Assembly (NCBI GenBank): GCA_017461445.1
Contig: JAFTXW010000002.1
Span: 83,060-147,059, forward strand
DNA length: 64,000 nt
Direction of reading: 5' to 3'
DNA from: Oscillospiraceae bacterium
Lineage (GTDB): Bacteria; Bacillota; Clostridia; Oscillospirales; Oscillospiraceae
Shown here: piece by piece, positions 16,912-26,829 of the stretch
Layout: each line of letters opens with the position of its first letter
Numbering within the stretch: the stretch's first letter is position 1
The notes under the pieces: generated by a model
Told to the model about the DNA's origin: nothing
What the model saw: only the letters and a program-made list of their open reading frames with translations
Database searches by the model: none
Made by a program: the position numbers and the translations under genes

Positions 16912-18823
16912 TACAAGATACCCCTTCGCCGCCATTGTTGGGCAGGCACAGGTAAAGAATGCATTGATTTACAACTTGATCAACCCCAAAATCGGCGGTG
17001 TCCTGCTCTGTGGAGAGAAAGGCACTGCCAAATCCACCATCGTCCGGGGTTTGGCAGCACTGACAAATCAGCAGGTAGTTGATCTTCCGCTGAACATCAC
17101 GGAGGATATGCTGGTTGGCAGTATCGACTTCGAGCAGGCTGTCCATGACGGTATCCGCAGTTTTTCCGGCGGTGTTCTTTCCCGTGCAGATGGCAATATT
17201 TTGTATGTGGACGAAGTAAATCTGCTGCCGGACAGCATTGTCAGCACACTGATCTGCGCCGCTGCCAGCGGTGAGAATCTGGTGGAGCGGGAGGGCATTT
17301 CTCACCGCCACAGCTGCGAATTTGTGTTAGTTGGCACCATGAATCCCGAGGAGGGAAAGCTACGCCCACAGTTTCTGGATAGATTTGGCCTGTATGTGGA
17401 TGTCGTTGGCGAACAGGATGTGGCAGTCAGAACGCAAATCATCCGTAACCGCATGGAGTATGAGCGGGATTCTGCAGCATTTTGCGAAAAGTGGCAGCAT
17501 GAAACGAAGCAGCTCCAACGCAAAATCCAGCAGGCAAAAAGGCTCCTGCAATCCATTTCTATTGAACCTGCCATTCGGACTTTGGCAGCAAAATATGCCC
17601 GGCAGGCAAACTGCGAGGGCAACCGCTGTGAGCTGGTGTTGGTGCAGACCGCCGCTGCTGTGGCAGCATGGAACGGGCGGGAGTATATTAAGGCCGATGA
17701 CATGAAGGAAGCCGCAATCTATGTGCTTCCCCACCGGCGCAAGGAAAACCCACCCCAGGAGAATTCCCCGCAGGATCCTCCCCAACAAGAACAGAAACCG
17801 GAAGAGAATCAAAAGGATGCTTCTGACAATCAGCCGGAGCAGAAAAACAGCACCCCCGGTTCCCAGCAAATACCGCCCCAATTGGAGGAGCAGGACGGAA
17901 ACGACGGTGACGAAATGGATGTCCCCCCGCCCCAGCAGTCCAATAGAGAGGCTCCCGAGGAGCAGCTGATAGAGGGCGAAGAGGTTCACTTGATTTCCGC
18001 TCTGCCCACGATCCCCCGGGACCGTCTGTTCCGTCAAGGCAGTGGCCGCAGAAGTAAGACCAAGAGCGGCACCAGCAAGGGCCGCTACGCAGGATTTACC
18101 CAGACACCGAAACCCCATCAAAAAGACCTGGCGTTGGATGCCACCTTGCGCGCGGCTGCTCCCTATCAGAAATCCCGAAATCACGTTCTATGCGCGGTAG
18201 CGCTGACCGACAGCGACCTTCGTTACAAAGTTCGTGAAAACCATGTGGGCGCCACCATTGTATTTGTGGTGGATGCCAGCGGTTCCATGGGTGCCCGGAA
18301 GCGAATGAAGGAAACGAAAGAAGCCATTCTTTCCATGCTGCTGGATTCCTACCAAAAGCGGGACAAAATCGGTCTGGTAGCATTCCGACGGGACGGTGCC
18401 CAGACCCTTCTGGACATTACCTCCAGTGTGGATCTGGCAGAAAAGAAGCTGCAATCTCTGCCTACCGGCGGCAGAACACCGCTGGCGGCAGGACTGTATC
18501 AGGCATGGCAGCTGCTACGGGCCAGGAAGCTAAAAGATCCCGATATGCTGCCCATGATCGTGCTGGTCACCGATGGCAGAGCGAACCGTTCCCTGTGGAC
18601 AGACGACCCTGTGGCCGATGCCTTAAAAGCAGCTGCGCTGATTCACCAGGATGGCATCCACAGCGTGGTCATTGACACAGAAAAAGAGTTTATTTCCCTG
18701 CACATCGCCCAGCAGGTAGCAGAGGTAATGAAGGCTGCTTACCATAAGGTGGACGAATTAAAAGCACAGCAGCTGCAATCCATTGTAAAATCCCGAACCA
18801 CACATATTGGTTCAGAAAGCTGA
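16904..18823 (+). CDS. ChlD/BchD-like chelatase subunit with AAA+ and vWA domains
   Basis: A 639-residue protein with three parts. Residues 1 to about 275 are an AAA+ domain with an intact Walker A (GEKGTAKST) and VDEVNLLPD. A Pro/Gln/Glu-rich acidic linker follows at about 280-370. A C-terminal von Willebrand A domain carries the MIDAS motif DASGSMG near 456 and the later TGGRTPL. In Mg-chelatase ChlD the AAA+ site is usually degenerate, so the intact P-loop here is a point to note. It forms the motor with the ChlI-like protein and should bind the CobN-like subunit through the vWA domain. The product is cytoplasmic. Confidence 0.88.
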   Translation: MANTRYPFAAIVGQAQVKNALIYNLINPKIGGVLLCGEKGTAKSTIVRGLAALTNQQVVDLPLNITEDMLVGSIDFEQAVHDGIRSFSGGVLSRADGNILYVDEVNLLPDSIVSTLICAAASGENLVEREGISHRHSCEFVLVGTMNPEEGKLRPQFLDRFGLYVDVVGEQDVAVRTQIIRNRMEYERDSAAFCEKWQHETKQLQRKIQQAKRLLQSISIEPAIRTLAAKYARQANCEGNRCELVLVQTAAAVAAWNGREYIKADDMKEAAIYVLPHRRKENPPQENSPQDPPQQEQKPEENQKDASDNQPEQKNSTPGSQQIPPQLEEQDGNDGDEMDVPPPQQSNREAPEEQLIEGEEVHLISALPTIPRDRLFRQGSGRRSKTKSGTSKGRYAGFTQTPKPHQKDLALDATLRAAAPYQKSRNHVLCAVALTDSDLRYKVRENHVGATIVFVVDASGSMGARKRMKETKEAILSMLLDSYQKRDKIGLVAFRRDGAQTLLDITSSVDLAEKKLQSLPTGGRTPLAAGLYQAWQLLRARKLKDPDMLPMIVLVTDGRANRSLWTDDPVADALKAAALIHQDGIHSVVIDTEKEFISLHIAQQVAEVMKAAYHKVDELKAQQLQSIVKSRTTHIGSES

Positions 18824-18827
18824 GAAC

Positions 18828-19847
18828 ATGGAAGAAATCAAATCCTTGATCCTCCGGATCACAGAGCGGTGTAATCTAAGTTGCGACTATTGCTACGCAG
18901 CCTGCTCCGGCTGTAAAGTCCGGGATATGTCTGCCGAAACCGCCATACGGGCGGTAGAATTATGCTGCCCTGAAGGCGGTCAGCTTCGTGTTCAGTTCAC
19001 CGGTGGCGAACCACTGCTGAATATGGGTGTTATAGAGGCTGTCTTTGCCTTTGGAAAGGCAACCAACCGAAGATTGATTCTCGCTGTCCAGACCAACGGC
19101 ACACTGCTGACAGAAAACCATTGCCGGAGGCTCGCCGCCACGAAATGCGCGGTAGGTGTCAGTTTGGACGGAATGGGCGATGCCAACGTCTTGCGTCACT
19201 TCCCTGATGGCACACCCGCTTGGGAAAGTACGGTAGATGGGATTCGTAATTTGGGACAGTTTGGGATCCGGTGTAATCTGACTACCGTTGTCACCAACCG
19301 AAACGCCCGGTACCTGGGACAGCTTCCCGACCTGGCTCTGTGGTTGGGCAATGTATCCGGCGTAGGTTTGGATTTATTCCGGCCTTTGGGACGAGGTTCA
19401 GAACAAAGCCTTGCTCCCAAAGAAGGGGAACTGATACAAGGTTTATCGGAGTTGGCAAGAAGAACTGTGGAAATCCGCGCTGTCGGCATTCCATTCCGCT
19501 TGCGGGAACTGGAGCGTTTAAAAAAGCGGATGGCCTGTGAAACCTGCAGCGGCATCTATTGCTACGCGCAGACAGAGCAATCCATTTGCGTGGATGCCGA
19601 CGGGAATTGCTGGCCTTGTTCCTCGTTAGCAGGTAATACTGCCTTTTATCTTGGAAATATTCAGGACGGGCTGCCCCAAAACCACGCCTGCCGTCATGCG
19701 TTATCCGCACCGGAAAAATGTAAGAATTGCTCATCCTTTCACTTGTGCGTCGGCGGCTGTCCTGCCAGCCGTTCAAGCCTTGGCGGTATGCCGGATAAGC
19801 TGACTTGTGCCATGAACAGAACCCTATTGGAGGAAATTAGGAAATGA
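18828..19847 (+). CDS. Radical SAM/SPASM-type enzyme in the chelatase operon
   Basis: A 339-residue radical SAM enzyme. The cluster motif is CNLSCDYC at 15-22, with TGGEPLLN and TNGTLLT following. The C-terminal part is SPASM/twitch-like and cysteine-rich: CETCSGIYCY, CWPCSS, CKNC and CVGGCPASR, which suggests one or two auxiliary Fe-S clusters. Such proteins modify peptides or, as in NirJ/AhbC/AhbD, tetrapyrroles; the chelatase neighbours favour a tetrapyrrole substrate, but a peptide cannot be excluded because a 77-residue protein ends the operon. The start ATG 18828 lies four bases after the ChlD-like stop; an upstream TTG at 18807 is possible. Confidence 0.8.
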   Translation: MEEIKSLILRITERCNLSCDYCYAACSGCKVRDMSAETAIRAVELCCPEGGQLRVQFTGGEPLLNMGVIEAVFAFGKATNRRLILAVQTNGTLLTENHCRRLAATKCAVGVSLDGMGDANVLRHFPDGTPAWESTVDGIRNLGQFGIRCNLTTVVTNRNARYLGQLPDLALWLGNVSGVGLDLFRPLGRGSEQSLAPKEGELIQGLSELARRTVEIRAVGIPFRLRELERLKKRMACETCSGIYCYAQTEQSICVDADGNCWPCSSLAGNTAFYLGNIQDGLPQNHACRHALSAPEKCKNCSSFHLCVGGCPASRSSLGGMPDKLTCAMNRTLLEEIRK

Positions 19848-22800
19848 TTCGAATACTATGTCTGATTGCCACAGAGGATCGGCTGTGGAATATGAAGCGG
19901 GCACTTCGCCGGGTGGAAGAAACCCATCCGGGTATGATAGAAGGCCATTGCTGGTCCGCCTGGGGATTGGCTGCAAATCCGGAAGAGATTCCCAAAATGC
20001 TTGCGGATGCGCAGTGCTGCGACTTTGCCATTGTCTATTTTCACGGTGGCGCACAACTTTTGCCGGATTTTGAAAGCATCTGGAAACTGCTGACCGCCAG
20101 AATGCCGGTTTACTTTGAGTCTTCTCTCCCGGAGGAAATTGCAGAACTGCTTCCCCAGTCCGGTTTAAAAGAAATGCAGTATCAGCAAATCCGTCAATAT
20201 TTCCGTTTGGCTGATGAATACAACTTCGCTGCCTTGCTGCAGCATATTGCCAAAGCGCATTTTGGTGTGGATTCCGTTGTGCCGGAGCCACGGCCCATTT
20301 TGGATGATGGATTCTATACCCTTGATGGAATCCTCTCCCAGGAAAAAGCCGAGGGCCTTCGCCGCCATGCTTTTGAAACAGAGAAAATCGTTGTGGGTTT
20401 GATCCTCCATCAAACCCAGGTCAATAACGGCAATACCAGGCATATCGATGCCATGCTTCGACAGTTGGAAAAGCTGAATGTGGTTGCCCTGCCCATGTTT
20501 ACCCGAATGGCTAATGACGAGGATGACAAGCGTGGCATCCGGCATGCTATGGAACGCTATTTTATGTGGGAGGAAAAACGGCTCCCGGATGTGATCCTTG
20601 TAATGACCGGTTTTTCCATGACGCATATGGGTTGGCCCGGTGACGGATACCGGGAGGTGACGGAAAGCATTTTCGCCGGATGGGATGTGCCTGCCATTCA
20701 GGTCATGGCCACAAGAATGCTCCTGCGTGACTATGAAGCAAGGCCCCAGGGTGTGGACAGCATGTCCCTGACCAACAGCATATTTCAGCCGGAATTGGAT
20801 GGACAAATCATTTCTGTTCCCTGCGCCGCCCAGGAAGTACTGGTGGAGGACGGTGTGGAGCGAAAAGTATTCGTGCCCATGGCTGACCGGGTGGAACGGG
20901 CCTGCAAGCTGGCTGTAAACTGGGCAAAGCTGAGAAAGCTTCCCCAAAGCGAAAAGAAAATCGCCATCCTTTTCCATGCGATGCCGGGAAATGATAAGAT
21001 CGGCTGCGCCGAAGGTTTGGATACTTTTGAAAGTGTTCATCGAATCATCAAACGGCTGCAAAGCGAGGGTGTGCGGACAGACTTCGATTTTGAAAGCGGA
21101 CAGGACATTGCGGATCGGCTCACTGCCGGTCTTACCAACGACCTTCGCTGGATCAGTGAAGACGCAATGGTGTCCTCCGCGGCAGCACGAATTTCACAAG
21201 ATATTTGGCAGAAGTGGTTCGGTTCCCTGAGTAACCGGATGTGTTCAGAGTTAAGCAATACTTGGGGCGATGCGCCAGGAGAACCCATGGTGGTAGATGA
21301 CCAGATTCTGATTCCCGGTATCATAAACGGAAACATTTTCATTGGCATCCAGCCATCCCGAGCTTTCGGAGACCGGGCGGCAGAGTTGTATCACAGCACA
21401 GATTCCACCCCACCTTACAGCTATATTGCCTATTACCGCTGGTTGGAAGAATGCTTCGGTGCCAATGCCGTGTATCACATTGGCACCCACGGTTCTCTGG
21501 AATGGCTACCCGGAAAGCAGGTCGGCCTAAGCAACAGTTGCTATGCAGATGCCGCTCTGGGCAGTCTGCCGAATCTTTATCCCTATCACATTGGTGTCAC
21601 CGGCGAGGGCATCAATGCCAAGCGCCGCTCCTGGGCAGTAATTCTGGACCATATGCCCCCTTCTTTAGATGAGGCAGAGGTATATGAGGATCTGGCTGTC
21701 ATTGATGAAGCACTGAAAGAATACCATCAGGCACAGCAGGTCAGAAAAGCACAGGTCCCGCAACTAGCCCGTAGAATCTATGATCTGGCGGTACACGCCA
21801 ATCTGACCGAAGATCTACACCTGACAGAAGAAGCTTTCTGTGCAGATCCGGAAGGAACTGTAGAAGCAATCCACCTCTGGCTAGGAGATATTAAGAATTC
21901 TGTTGTCAAGGATGGTTTACATATCTTTGGACAGGTTCCGGAAAAGAAGCTTTATGCCAATCTTTTGCGGACTCTGGTACGGGTTCGCAACGGCAACATT
22001 CCGTCGCTAAACGATGCTGTCTTGACAGCCCAGGGCTATGATCCCGAGGCTGTGAAGGAAACCCCAACCGGAGATTTTGGTGGTCTTTCCGGTTCGGCGG
22101 TGTATGATCACGCCGTCGAAATAGCTCGGCGGATCGTTGTGGCATTGGCAGATGCTAATTATGAAGTGATGGCAATCCCAGACATCGTCGCAGCAGAGAA
22201 CTTCCCCTCCGGAACTGCGGACCTGCATCGGGTACTGCATTTCCTGTGCGGAACTGTAACTGATAAGTTGAATCATATCACCGATGAGATGGACAATCTG
22301 ATTGCCGGCACCAGCGGCCGGTTTGTTCCCCCTGCATTGGGCGGCAACCCCACCCGGGGCAATGTATCCATCCTTCCCACCGGACGGAATTTCTATGCCA
22401 GTGATCCAACACAGATTCCTTCCCGTGCCGCCTGGGAAATCGGCGGAAAGCTGGCAAAGCAAATGCTGCAGCAATACCAGGATACGGAAGAAGGCTATCC
22501 CGAAAGCATTGCCATGGTGGTGTGGGCTGGCAACACCTTGAAAACCTGCGGCGAGGACTTTGCGGAATGCCTGCACCTGATGGGTGTGCGCCCTGTTTAT
22601 CTGGGAGAAACCACACGTGTGCTGGGTGTAGAGCCGATTCCGCTGGAAGAACTGGGCCGCCCCCGGCTGGATGTAACCCTGCGGATCTCCGGTTTGTTCC
22701 GGGATATGTATCCGAACCTGATCCGGTTCATGGATGAAGCGGTAACCTGTGTCGCAGATTTGGACGAACCGGAAGAATGGAACTTTATCAGAAAACATAT

Positions 22801-23590
22801 CCGGCAGGATATGGAAAACCTCACAGATCAGGGCATTCCAAAGGAACAAGCGCTGGATCAAGCTTATATACGGGTTTTCGGCTGCGCCCCCGGCACCTAC
22901 GGTTCTGCCGTTGCCCATGTCATCGACAGCCGCCAGTGGAAGGATTTTAAGGACCTGGCATCGGTGTTTGAAACATGGAGCAGCTACGGATACACAGCAA
23001 AAGAACACGGCGTGCAGCACCGGGATGCTTTTAAGCAACGGATGAGCACAGTAAAGGTCACCATCAAAAATGAGAGCAACGCGGAATTTGACATGATGGA
23101 CAGTGATGATTTTTACGGCTATCATGGCGGTTTGGTGGCCTGTGTCCGGGCCAATTCCGGTAATATGCCCCTGGCTTTGACTGGCCACACAGATGACCCG
23201 GATCGTCCGGTGACCCGAACCGTTGCCAAAGAAACTGCCAGAATCGTTCGCAGTAAGATTCTCAATCCCAAATGGTTGGAGGGCTTGAAGCGGCACGGCT
23301 TTAAGGGTGCCCAGGAAATTGTGGGTGCCTTGGACAGAATGTTCGGCTGGGATGCCACCGCGGAGGCCGCGGAAGACTGGATGTACCAGGCCTTCACGGA
23401 GAAGTTCCTCTTTGACGAAGAAACACGGCAGTGGATGGAATCTGTCAACAAATGGGCCGTCCACAGCACCAGCGAACGGCTGTTGGAAGCCCACCAGCGC
23501 GGCATGTGGAACACAGACCCCGAAACACTGAATCGCCTGCGAAATATCTATATGCGTTCTGAAGGAACCATAGAGGAGGTCGGTTTATGA
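19844..23590 (+). CDS. cobN: CobN/ChlH-type metallochelatase large subunit
   Basis: A 1248-residue large chelatase subunit that binds the tetrapyrrole and the metal. It has family marks such as MTGFSMTHMGWPGDGY, the VYHIGTHGSLEWLPGKQVGLS block near 545-565, and GNPTRGNVSILPTGRNFY near 838-855. The length fits CobN. CobN normally works late in the aerobic cobalamin route, yet the genes here are otherwise of the anaerobic type, where CbiK inserts cobalt early. So it may put cobalt into salvaged or metal-free corrinoids, or another metal into another tetrapyrrole. The start overlaps the radical SAM stop and the end overlaps the ATPase start, both as ATGA. Confidence 0.9.
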   Translation: MIRILCLIATEDRLWNMKRALRRVEETHPGMIEGHCWSAWGLAANPEEIPKMLADAQCCDFAIVYFHGGAQLLPDFESIWKLLTARMPVYFESSLPEEIAELLPQSGLKEMQYQQIRQYFRLADEYNFAALLQHIAKAHFGVDSVVPEPRPILDDGFYTLDGILSQEKAEGLRRHAFETEKIVVGLILHQTQVNNGNTRHIDAMLRQLEKLNVVALPMFTRMANDEDDKRGIRHAMERYFMWEEKRLPDVILVMTGFSMTHMGWPGDGYREVTESIFAGWDVPAIQVMATRMLLRDYEARPQGVDSMSLTNSIFQPELDGQIISVPCAAQEVLVEDGVERKVFVPMADRVERACKLAVNWAKLRKLPQSEKKIAILFHAMPGNDKIGCAEGLDTFESVHRIIKRLQSEGVRTDFDFESGQDIADRLTAGLTNDLRWISEDAMVSSAAARISQDIWQKWFGSLSNRMCSELSNTWGDAPGEPMVVDDQILIPGIINGNIFIGIQPSRAFGDRAAELYHSTDSTPPYSYIAYYRWLEECFGANAVYHIGTHGSLEWLPGKQVGLSNSCYADAALGSLPNLYPYHIGVTGEGINAKRRSWAVILDHMPPSLDEAEVYEDLAVIDEALKEYHQAQQVRKAQVPQLARRIYDLAVHANLTEDLHLTEEAFCADPEGTVEAIHLWLGDIKNSVVKDGLHIFGQVPEKKLYANLLRTLVRVRNGNIPSLNDAVLTAQGYDPEAVKETPTGDFGGLSGSAVYDHAVEIARRIVVALADANYEVMAIPDIVAAENFPSGTADLHRVLHFLCGTVTDKLNHITDEMDNLIAGTSGRFVPPALGGNPTRGNVSILPTGRNFYASDPTQIPSRAAWEIGGKLAKQMLQQYQDTEEGYPESIAMVVWAGNTLKTCGEDFAECLHLMGVRPVYLGETTRVLGVEPIPLEELGRPRLDVTLRISGLFRDMYPNLIRFMDEAVTCVADLDEPEEWNFIRKHIRQDMENLTDQGIPKEQALDQAYIRVFGCAPGTYGSAVAHVIDSRQWKDFKDLASVFETWSSYGYTAKEHGVQHRDAFKQRMSTVKVTIKNESNAEFDMMDSDDFYGYHGGLVACVRANSGNMPLALTGHTDDPDRPVTRTVAKETARIVRSKILNPKWLEGLKRHGFKGAQEIVGALDRMFGWDATAEAAEDWMYQAFTEKFLFDEETRQWMESVNKWAVHSTSERLLEAHQRGMWNTDPETLNRLRNIYMRSEGTIEEVGL

Positions 23591-24435
23591 TTGAAATCCA
23601 AAACATCAGCAAGATTTACCCCGGTGCAAAGGTAAAAGCTTTGGACGATGTATCCCTTACCATCCCCTCCGGAGAATTCTTCGGCTTGCTGGGGCCAAAC
23701 GGAGCAGGCAAAACAACCCTCATCAGCATTCTCTCTACCTTGCTGCTTCCTGTAGAAGGGCAAATTCTGATTGACGGAGAAGTATTAAGCCGCAAACGGG
23801 GTGATATCAAGGGAAAGCTGGCCTTGATTACCCAACACAATTCCCTGCGCAACGACATGAATCTAGACCAGATCATGGAATTGCAGGGTAGGCTTTATGC
23901 CATGCCGAAAGCGGAAATCAAAAAGCGAAGCGAGGAGCTGCTGGCTTTCTGCGGTCTTTTGGAGCACCGGAAAAAGATTGTACGCAAGCTCTCCGGCGGC
24001 ATGAAACGCAAGCTCATGCTATGCCGCGCCCTGCTGACCAGTCCGGAAATTTTGATTCTGGACGAGCCTACCATCGGTCTTGATCCGGCTTCCCGCAGAC
24101 AGATGTGGGATCTGCTGAAATCTTTGAACCGGCAGGGTATGACCATCCTGCTGACTACCCACTATATAGATGAAGCCCAGTATCTCTGCCAGCGAATCGC
24201 TTTGATTGAAAAAGGAAAAGTTGCCCGGCTGGACACACCGGATGCCCTGATCCAGGAACTGGGTGAAGTAGCCATTGATGAATTTGATGGAGACCATACC
24301 AAAAGTTCCTTCTTTGCTGACAAAGAAGCTGCGCTGCAGTATGCATCTTCTCTGGATAACCGGTTCATGCTTCGTAACACCACGCTGGAAGATGTGTTTC
24401 TGAATGTGGTTGGTCACGGATTAGGAGGTAAGTGA
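23587..24435 (+). CDS. ABC-2 type exporter ATP-binding protein
   Basis: A 282-residue ATPase of the drug/daunorubicin-export type. Walker A is GPNGAGKTT near 36-44, the signature is LSGGMKRK, Walker B is LILDEPTIGLDP and the H-loop is in LLTTHYIDEAQ. It overlaps the CobN-like gene and the permease, so the pair belongs to the operon. Substrate unknown; export of a corrinoid, a tetrapyrrole or a modified peptide is possible. Confidence 0.88.
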   Translation: MIEIQNISKIYPGAKVKALDDVSLTIPSGEFFGLLGPNGAGKTTLISILSTLLLPVEGQILIDGEVLSRKRGDIKGKLALITQHNSLRNDMNLDQIMELQGRLYAMPKAEIKKRSEELLAFCGLLEHRKKIVRKLSGGMKRKLMLCRALLTSPEILILDEPTIGLDPASRRQMWDLLKSLNRQGMTILLTTHYIDEAQYLCQRIALIEKGKVARLDTPDALIQELGEVAIDEFDGDHTKSSFFADKEAALQYASSLDNRFMLRNTTLEDVFLNVVGHGLGGK

Positions 24436-25193
24436 TGAAAAGAAATATGATGCTAAATGGAATCATCACCGTGCTCTGGGAAAAATGGGTGGAGTTCAAA
24501 TTCGAGTGGAAGAAGATTACCGCCTCCGCTTTGGTCAGCCCCATGCTGTATATGATCGCATTGGGCTGGGGTTTAGGCTCCACCAGCTCCGTAACGGACC
24601 GTCCCTACATTGACTTTCTCGTGCCGGGTATCATCGCACTGAGCACCATGAACAACAGCTTTTCTGCCGTGGGTCAGCCGCTTAATGTGCAGCGGCTCTT
24701 TGAACGGTCCTTTGACCAAATCATCATCTCCCCCACGCCCATGCCTGCCTATATCTTCGGCCAAATGCTGGGTGGTGCTTTGCGGGGTATGTACAGTGGT
24801 CTGCTGATCTTGCTGCTGTCCATTCCTTTTGGCGCAAGCATCCAGTTAAGCCCCGCGTTTTTTCTGGTCATGCTGCTTAACGGTATGACTTTTGCTGCAC
24901 TGGGTATCCTGTCTGCCATCGTTGCCAGCTCCCATGGTGATATTGCCCGGTTCTCCACCTTCTTTATTCTGCCTATGACCTTCCTGTGCAACACCTTCTT
25001 CCCTCTGGAAAAGGTTCCAAACTTTATTCAGGTACTGATCAGCATTCTCCCGCTGACCCACGCCAGCAGTTCCCTTCGGGCAATGGCTTACGGCAGCGCT
25101 CCCAATGTTTGGAGTCTGCTGATTCTGGCCGGATATGCTGCCGTTTTTATGGTGGTTGCAAACATCGTGATCATCAAAAGAAAAAATCTCTAA
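24435..25193 (+). CDS. ABC-2 type exporter permease
   Basis: A membrane protein of about 252 residues with some six hydrophobic segments and the ABC-2 membrane layout. Recognisable segments are FLVPGIIALSTMNNSF near 57-72, the loop FERSFDQIIISPTP, and FILPMTFLCNTFFPLEKVP. The start is ATG 24435, six bases after GGAGG; a GTG three bases earlier is in frame but too close to the ribosome site. No binding protein is present, in keeping with an exporter rather than an importer. Confidence 0.85.
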   Translation: MKRNMMLNGIITVLWEKWVEFKFEWKKITASALVSPMLYMIALGWGLGSTSSVTDRPYIDFLVPGIIALSTMNNSFSAVGQPLNVQRLFERSFDQIIISPTPMPAYIFGQMLGGALRGMYSGLLILLLSIPFGASIQLSPAFFLVMLLNGMTFAALGILSAIVASSHGDIARFSTFFILPMTFLCNTFFPLEKVPNFIQVLISILPLTHASSSLRAMAYGSAPNVWSLLILAGYAAVFMVVANIVIIKRKNL

Positions 25194-25208
25194 TATTGGA
25201 GGAATACC

Positions 25209-25970
25209 ATGAAAACTGCTTTATTGGTCGTCAGTTTCGGTACGACCCACTTGGATACTATGAAAAAAACCATTGCTGCCACCGAGAATGCTCTGTCCGC
25301 TGCTTTTCCGGATAATCCCGTATACCGGGCTTTTACCAGCGGTGTTGTCCGTAAGCGCTTAAAGGCGAAATTTGGTATGCAGGTTGACAGCATGGACGAA
25401 GCCATGGCCCGGATTCGTACAGCAGGCTATGACCGTGTCGTGGTCCAGCCAACCCTGTTGATTCCCGGCGCAGAATATGATAAACTATGTACAGCCATGG
25501 AAGCTTCCGCAAACGGTATGCAGATCACAATTGGAAAGCCTCTGCTGTGCAGCGAGGAAGACATGGATGCCATGATCCTCCTGCTGCAAAAGGCCTATCC
25601 CATAGAGGATGACACCATTCTGCTGCTTATGGGACATGGTACCGAACACAGCGCAAATGACATTTACATTCGTCTGGCCGACAAGATGAAGCACACTTCC
25701 ATGCGGCTCTGCACGGTAGAAGGGAATCCTTCCTTTGCCGATGTCATGGAAGAACTTTCTGCACTTCCCCAAAAGAAGATTCTGCTGGCACCCATGCTCT
25801 TTGTTGCCGGAGATCATGCCAAAAATGATATGGCCGGAGAAGAACCGGACAGCTTATGCTCCATGCTGGAAGCAAAGGGCTATGCCGTAAGCTGTGCCAT
25901 TCAAGGTCTTGGTGAACTGGCGGATATACGAAATATGTATGCTCAAAAAGCCCGGGAGGCGCTTGTATAA
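25209..25970 (+). CDS. cbiK: Anaerobic sirohydrochlorin cobaltochelatase
   Basis: A 253-residue class II chelatase that inserts Co2+ into sirohydrochlorin, the entry step of the anaerobic route. It starts MKTALLVVSFGTTHLDTMKKT. It has YDRVVVQPTLLIPGAEYDK near 77-95 and the metal-ligand region LLMGHGTEHSAND near 139-151, with a conserved His in LAPMLFVAGDHAKNDM. It is ATP-independent and so does not need the ChlI/ChlD-like subunits. Its place here, rather than in the cbi operon, links the two riboswitch operons into one pathway. Confidence 0.95.
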   Translation: MKTALLVVSFGTTHLDTMKKTIAATENALSAAFPDNPVYRAFTSGVVRKRLKAKFGMQVDSMDEAMARIRTAGYDRVVVQPTLLIPGAEYDKLCTAMEASANGMQITIGKPLLCSEEDMDAMILLLQKAYPIEDDTILLLMGHGTEHSANDIYIRLADKMKHTSMRLCTVEGNPSFADVMEELSALPQKKILLAPMLFVAGDHAKNDMAGEEPDSLCSMLEAKGYAVSCAIQGLGELADIRNMYAQKAREALV

Positions 25971-25983
25971 ACGGAGGTGCACT

Positions 25984-26523
25984 ATGACGGAAGAACAGAT
26001 CATTCGCTATGCATTGGAAGAAGGTTTTGCCAATGCCGCAATTTCAAATACAAAGGATATTGTATTTGACCCAGCCTTCCGTCCTTACTGTGAAGAAAAC
26101 TTATGTGGCCAGTATGGCGCTAATTACTCCTGCCCTCCTGATTGCGGTAGTCCTGATACTATGAAACAGCGAGTTCTTGCACACAAGAAGGCCCTGGTGT
26201 TGCAGACAATCTGGGAAATCTCCGATTATTCCGATGCAACCCTTATTAAGCCCGCAAAAGCATCCCATAATGCATCTGAAATTCGTCTTGTAAAGCGGCT
26301 CCGGGCAGAAGGCTGTGACGGATTTATCGTAGGTGCCAGCGGCTGTGCCTTGTGCAGTCCCTGCGCCCAAACGCTGGGGGAACCCTGCCGTTTCCCAGAG
26401 TATCAGTATTCCTGCATGTCCGCCTACTGCATTTTCGTCAAGAAACTGGCAGATAAGTGCGGAATGGAGTATGACTGCGGAGAAGGACTTCTTGCATTCT
26501 TCGGCATGTATGTTTTTGATTGA
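25984..26523 (+). CDS. DUF2284-type cysteine-rich predicted metal-binding protein
   Basis: A 179-residue protein with eleven cysteines. Motifs include CEENLCGQYGANYSCPPDCG near 29-48, ASGCALCSPCAQTLGEPC near 117-134, and CMSAYC. The layout resembles DUF2284 (CooT/PylB-neighbour-like predicted metal-binding proteins). The start ATG 25984 has GGAGGTG just upstream; a longer in-frame opening overlaps cbiK without support. Its position after cbiK suggests a role in metal delivery or as an Fe-S protein, but no function is established. Confidence 0.75.
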   Translation: MTEEQIIRYALEEGFANAAISNTKDIVFDPAFRPYCEENLCGQYGANYSCPPDCGSPDTMKQRVLAHKKALVLQTIWEISDYSDATLIKPAKASHNASEIRLVKRLRAEGCDGFIVGASGCALCSPCAQTLGEPCRFPEYQYSCMSAYCIFVKKLADKCGMEYDCGEGLLAFFGMYVFD

Positions 26524-26580
26524 TTTTTAACTGCGTATACGCTATACTGCCAAAACGATTCATAAACGAAAGGAAATGCT

Positions 26581-26814
26581 ATGAATACATACACTAACCT
26601 CGGCAACCGCGCCGAATTATTGGAATCCATCACCACACTGGAAAAGGAATTGTCTGCTAAGACCGGCAAGGAAGTGGCGCTGGTTGCATATTCTCCCGTG
26701 CAGTACGCCGCTCTGAGCGATGATGCGGAAGCACTGGCAAAGATCACCGAGCTGGAACAACTTCTGAGCAAGAAGACCGGCAAGGATATTGCTCTGGTTG
26801 CCTTCTCCATCTAA
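26581..26814 (+). CDS. 77-residue repeat protein ending the chelatase operon
   Basis: A small acidic soluble protein without signal peptide or cysteines. It contains two imperfect copies of one unit: LEKELSAKTGKEVALVAYS (about 22-40) and LEQLLSKKTGKDIALVAFS (about 58-76). The ribosome site AAAGGAAA lies about 8 bases before ATG 26581 and a terminator follows the stop. I do not recognise the family. The duplicated helix-turn-strand unit may bind a metal, a tetrapyrrole or a partner protein. It could also be a substrate of the radical SAM enzyme, though it lacks an obvious leader-core division. Confidence 0.7.
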   Translation: MNTYTNLGNRAELLESITTLEKELSAKTGKEVALVAYSPVQYAALSDDAEALAKITELEQLLSKKTGKDIALVAFSI

Positions 26815-26829
26815 CCAAGCCACGTACAA

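Noticed and set aside
18807-18827. An upstream TTG start for the radical SAM gene
   Set aside because: It lies inside the last codons of the ChlD-like gene with no ribosome site; ATG 18828 gives the normal distance from the start to the cluster cysteines.
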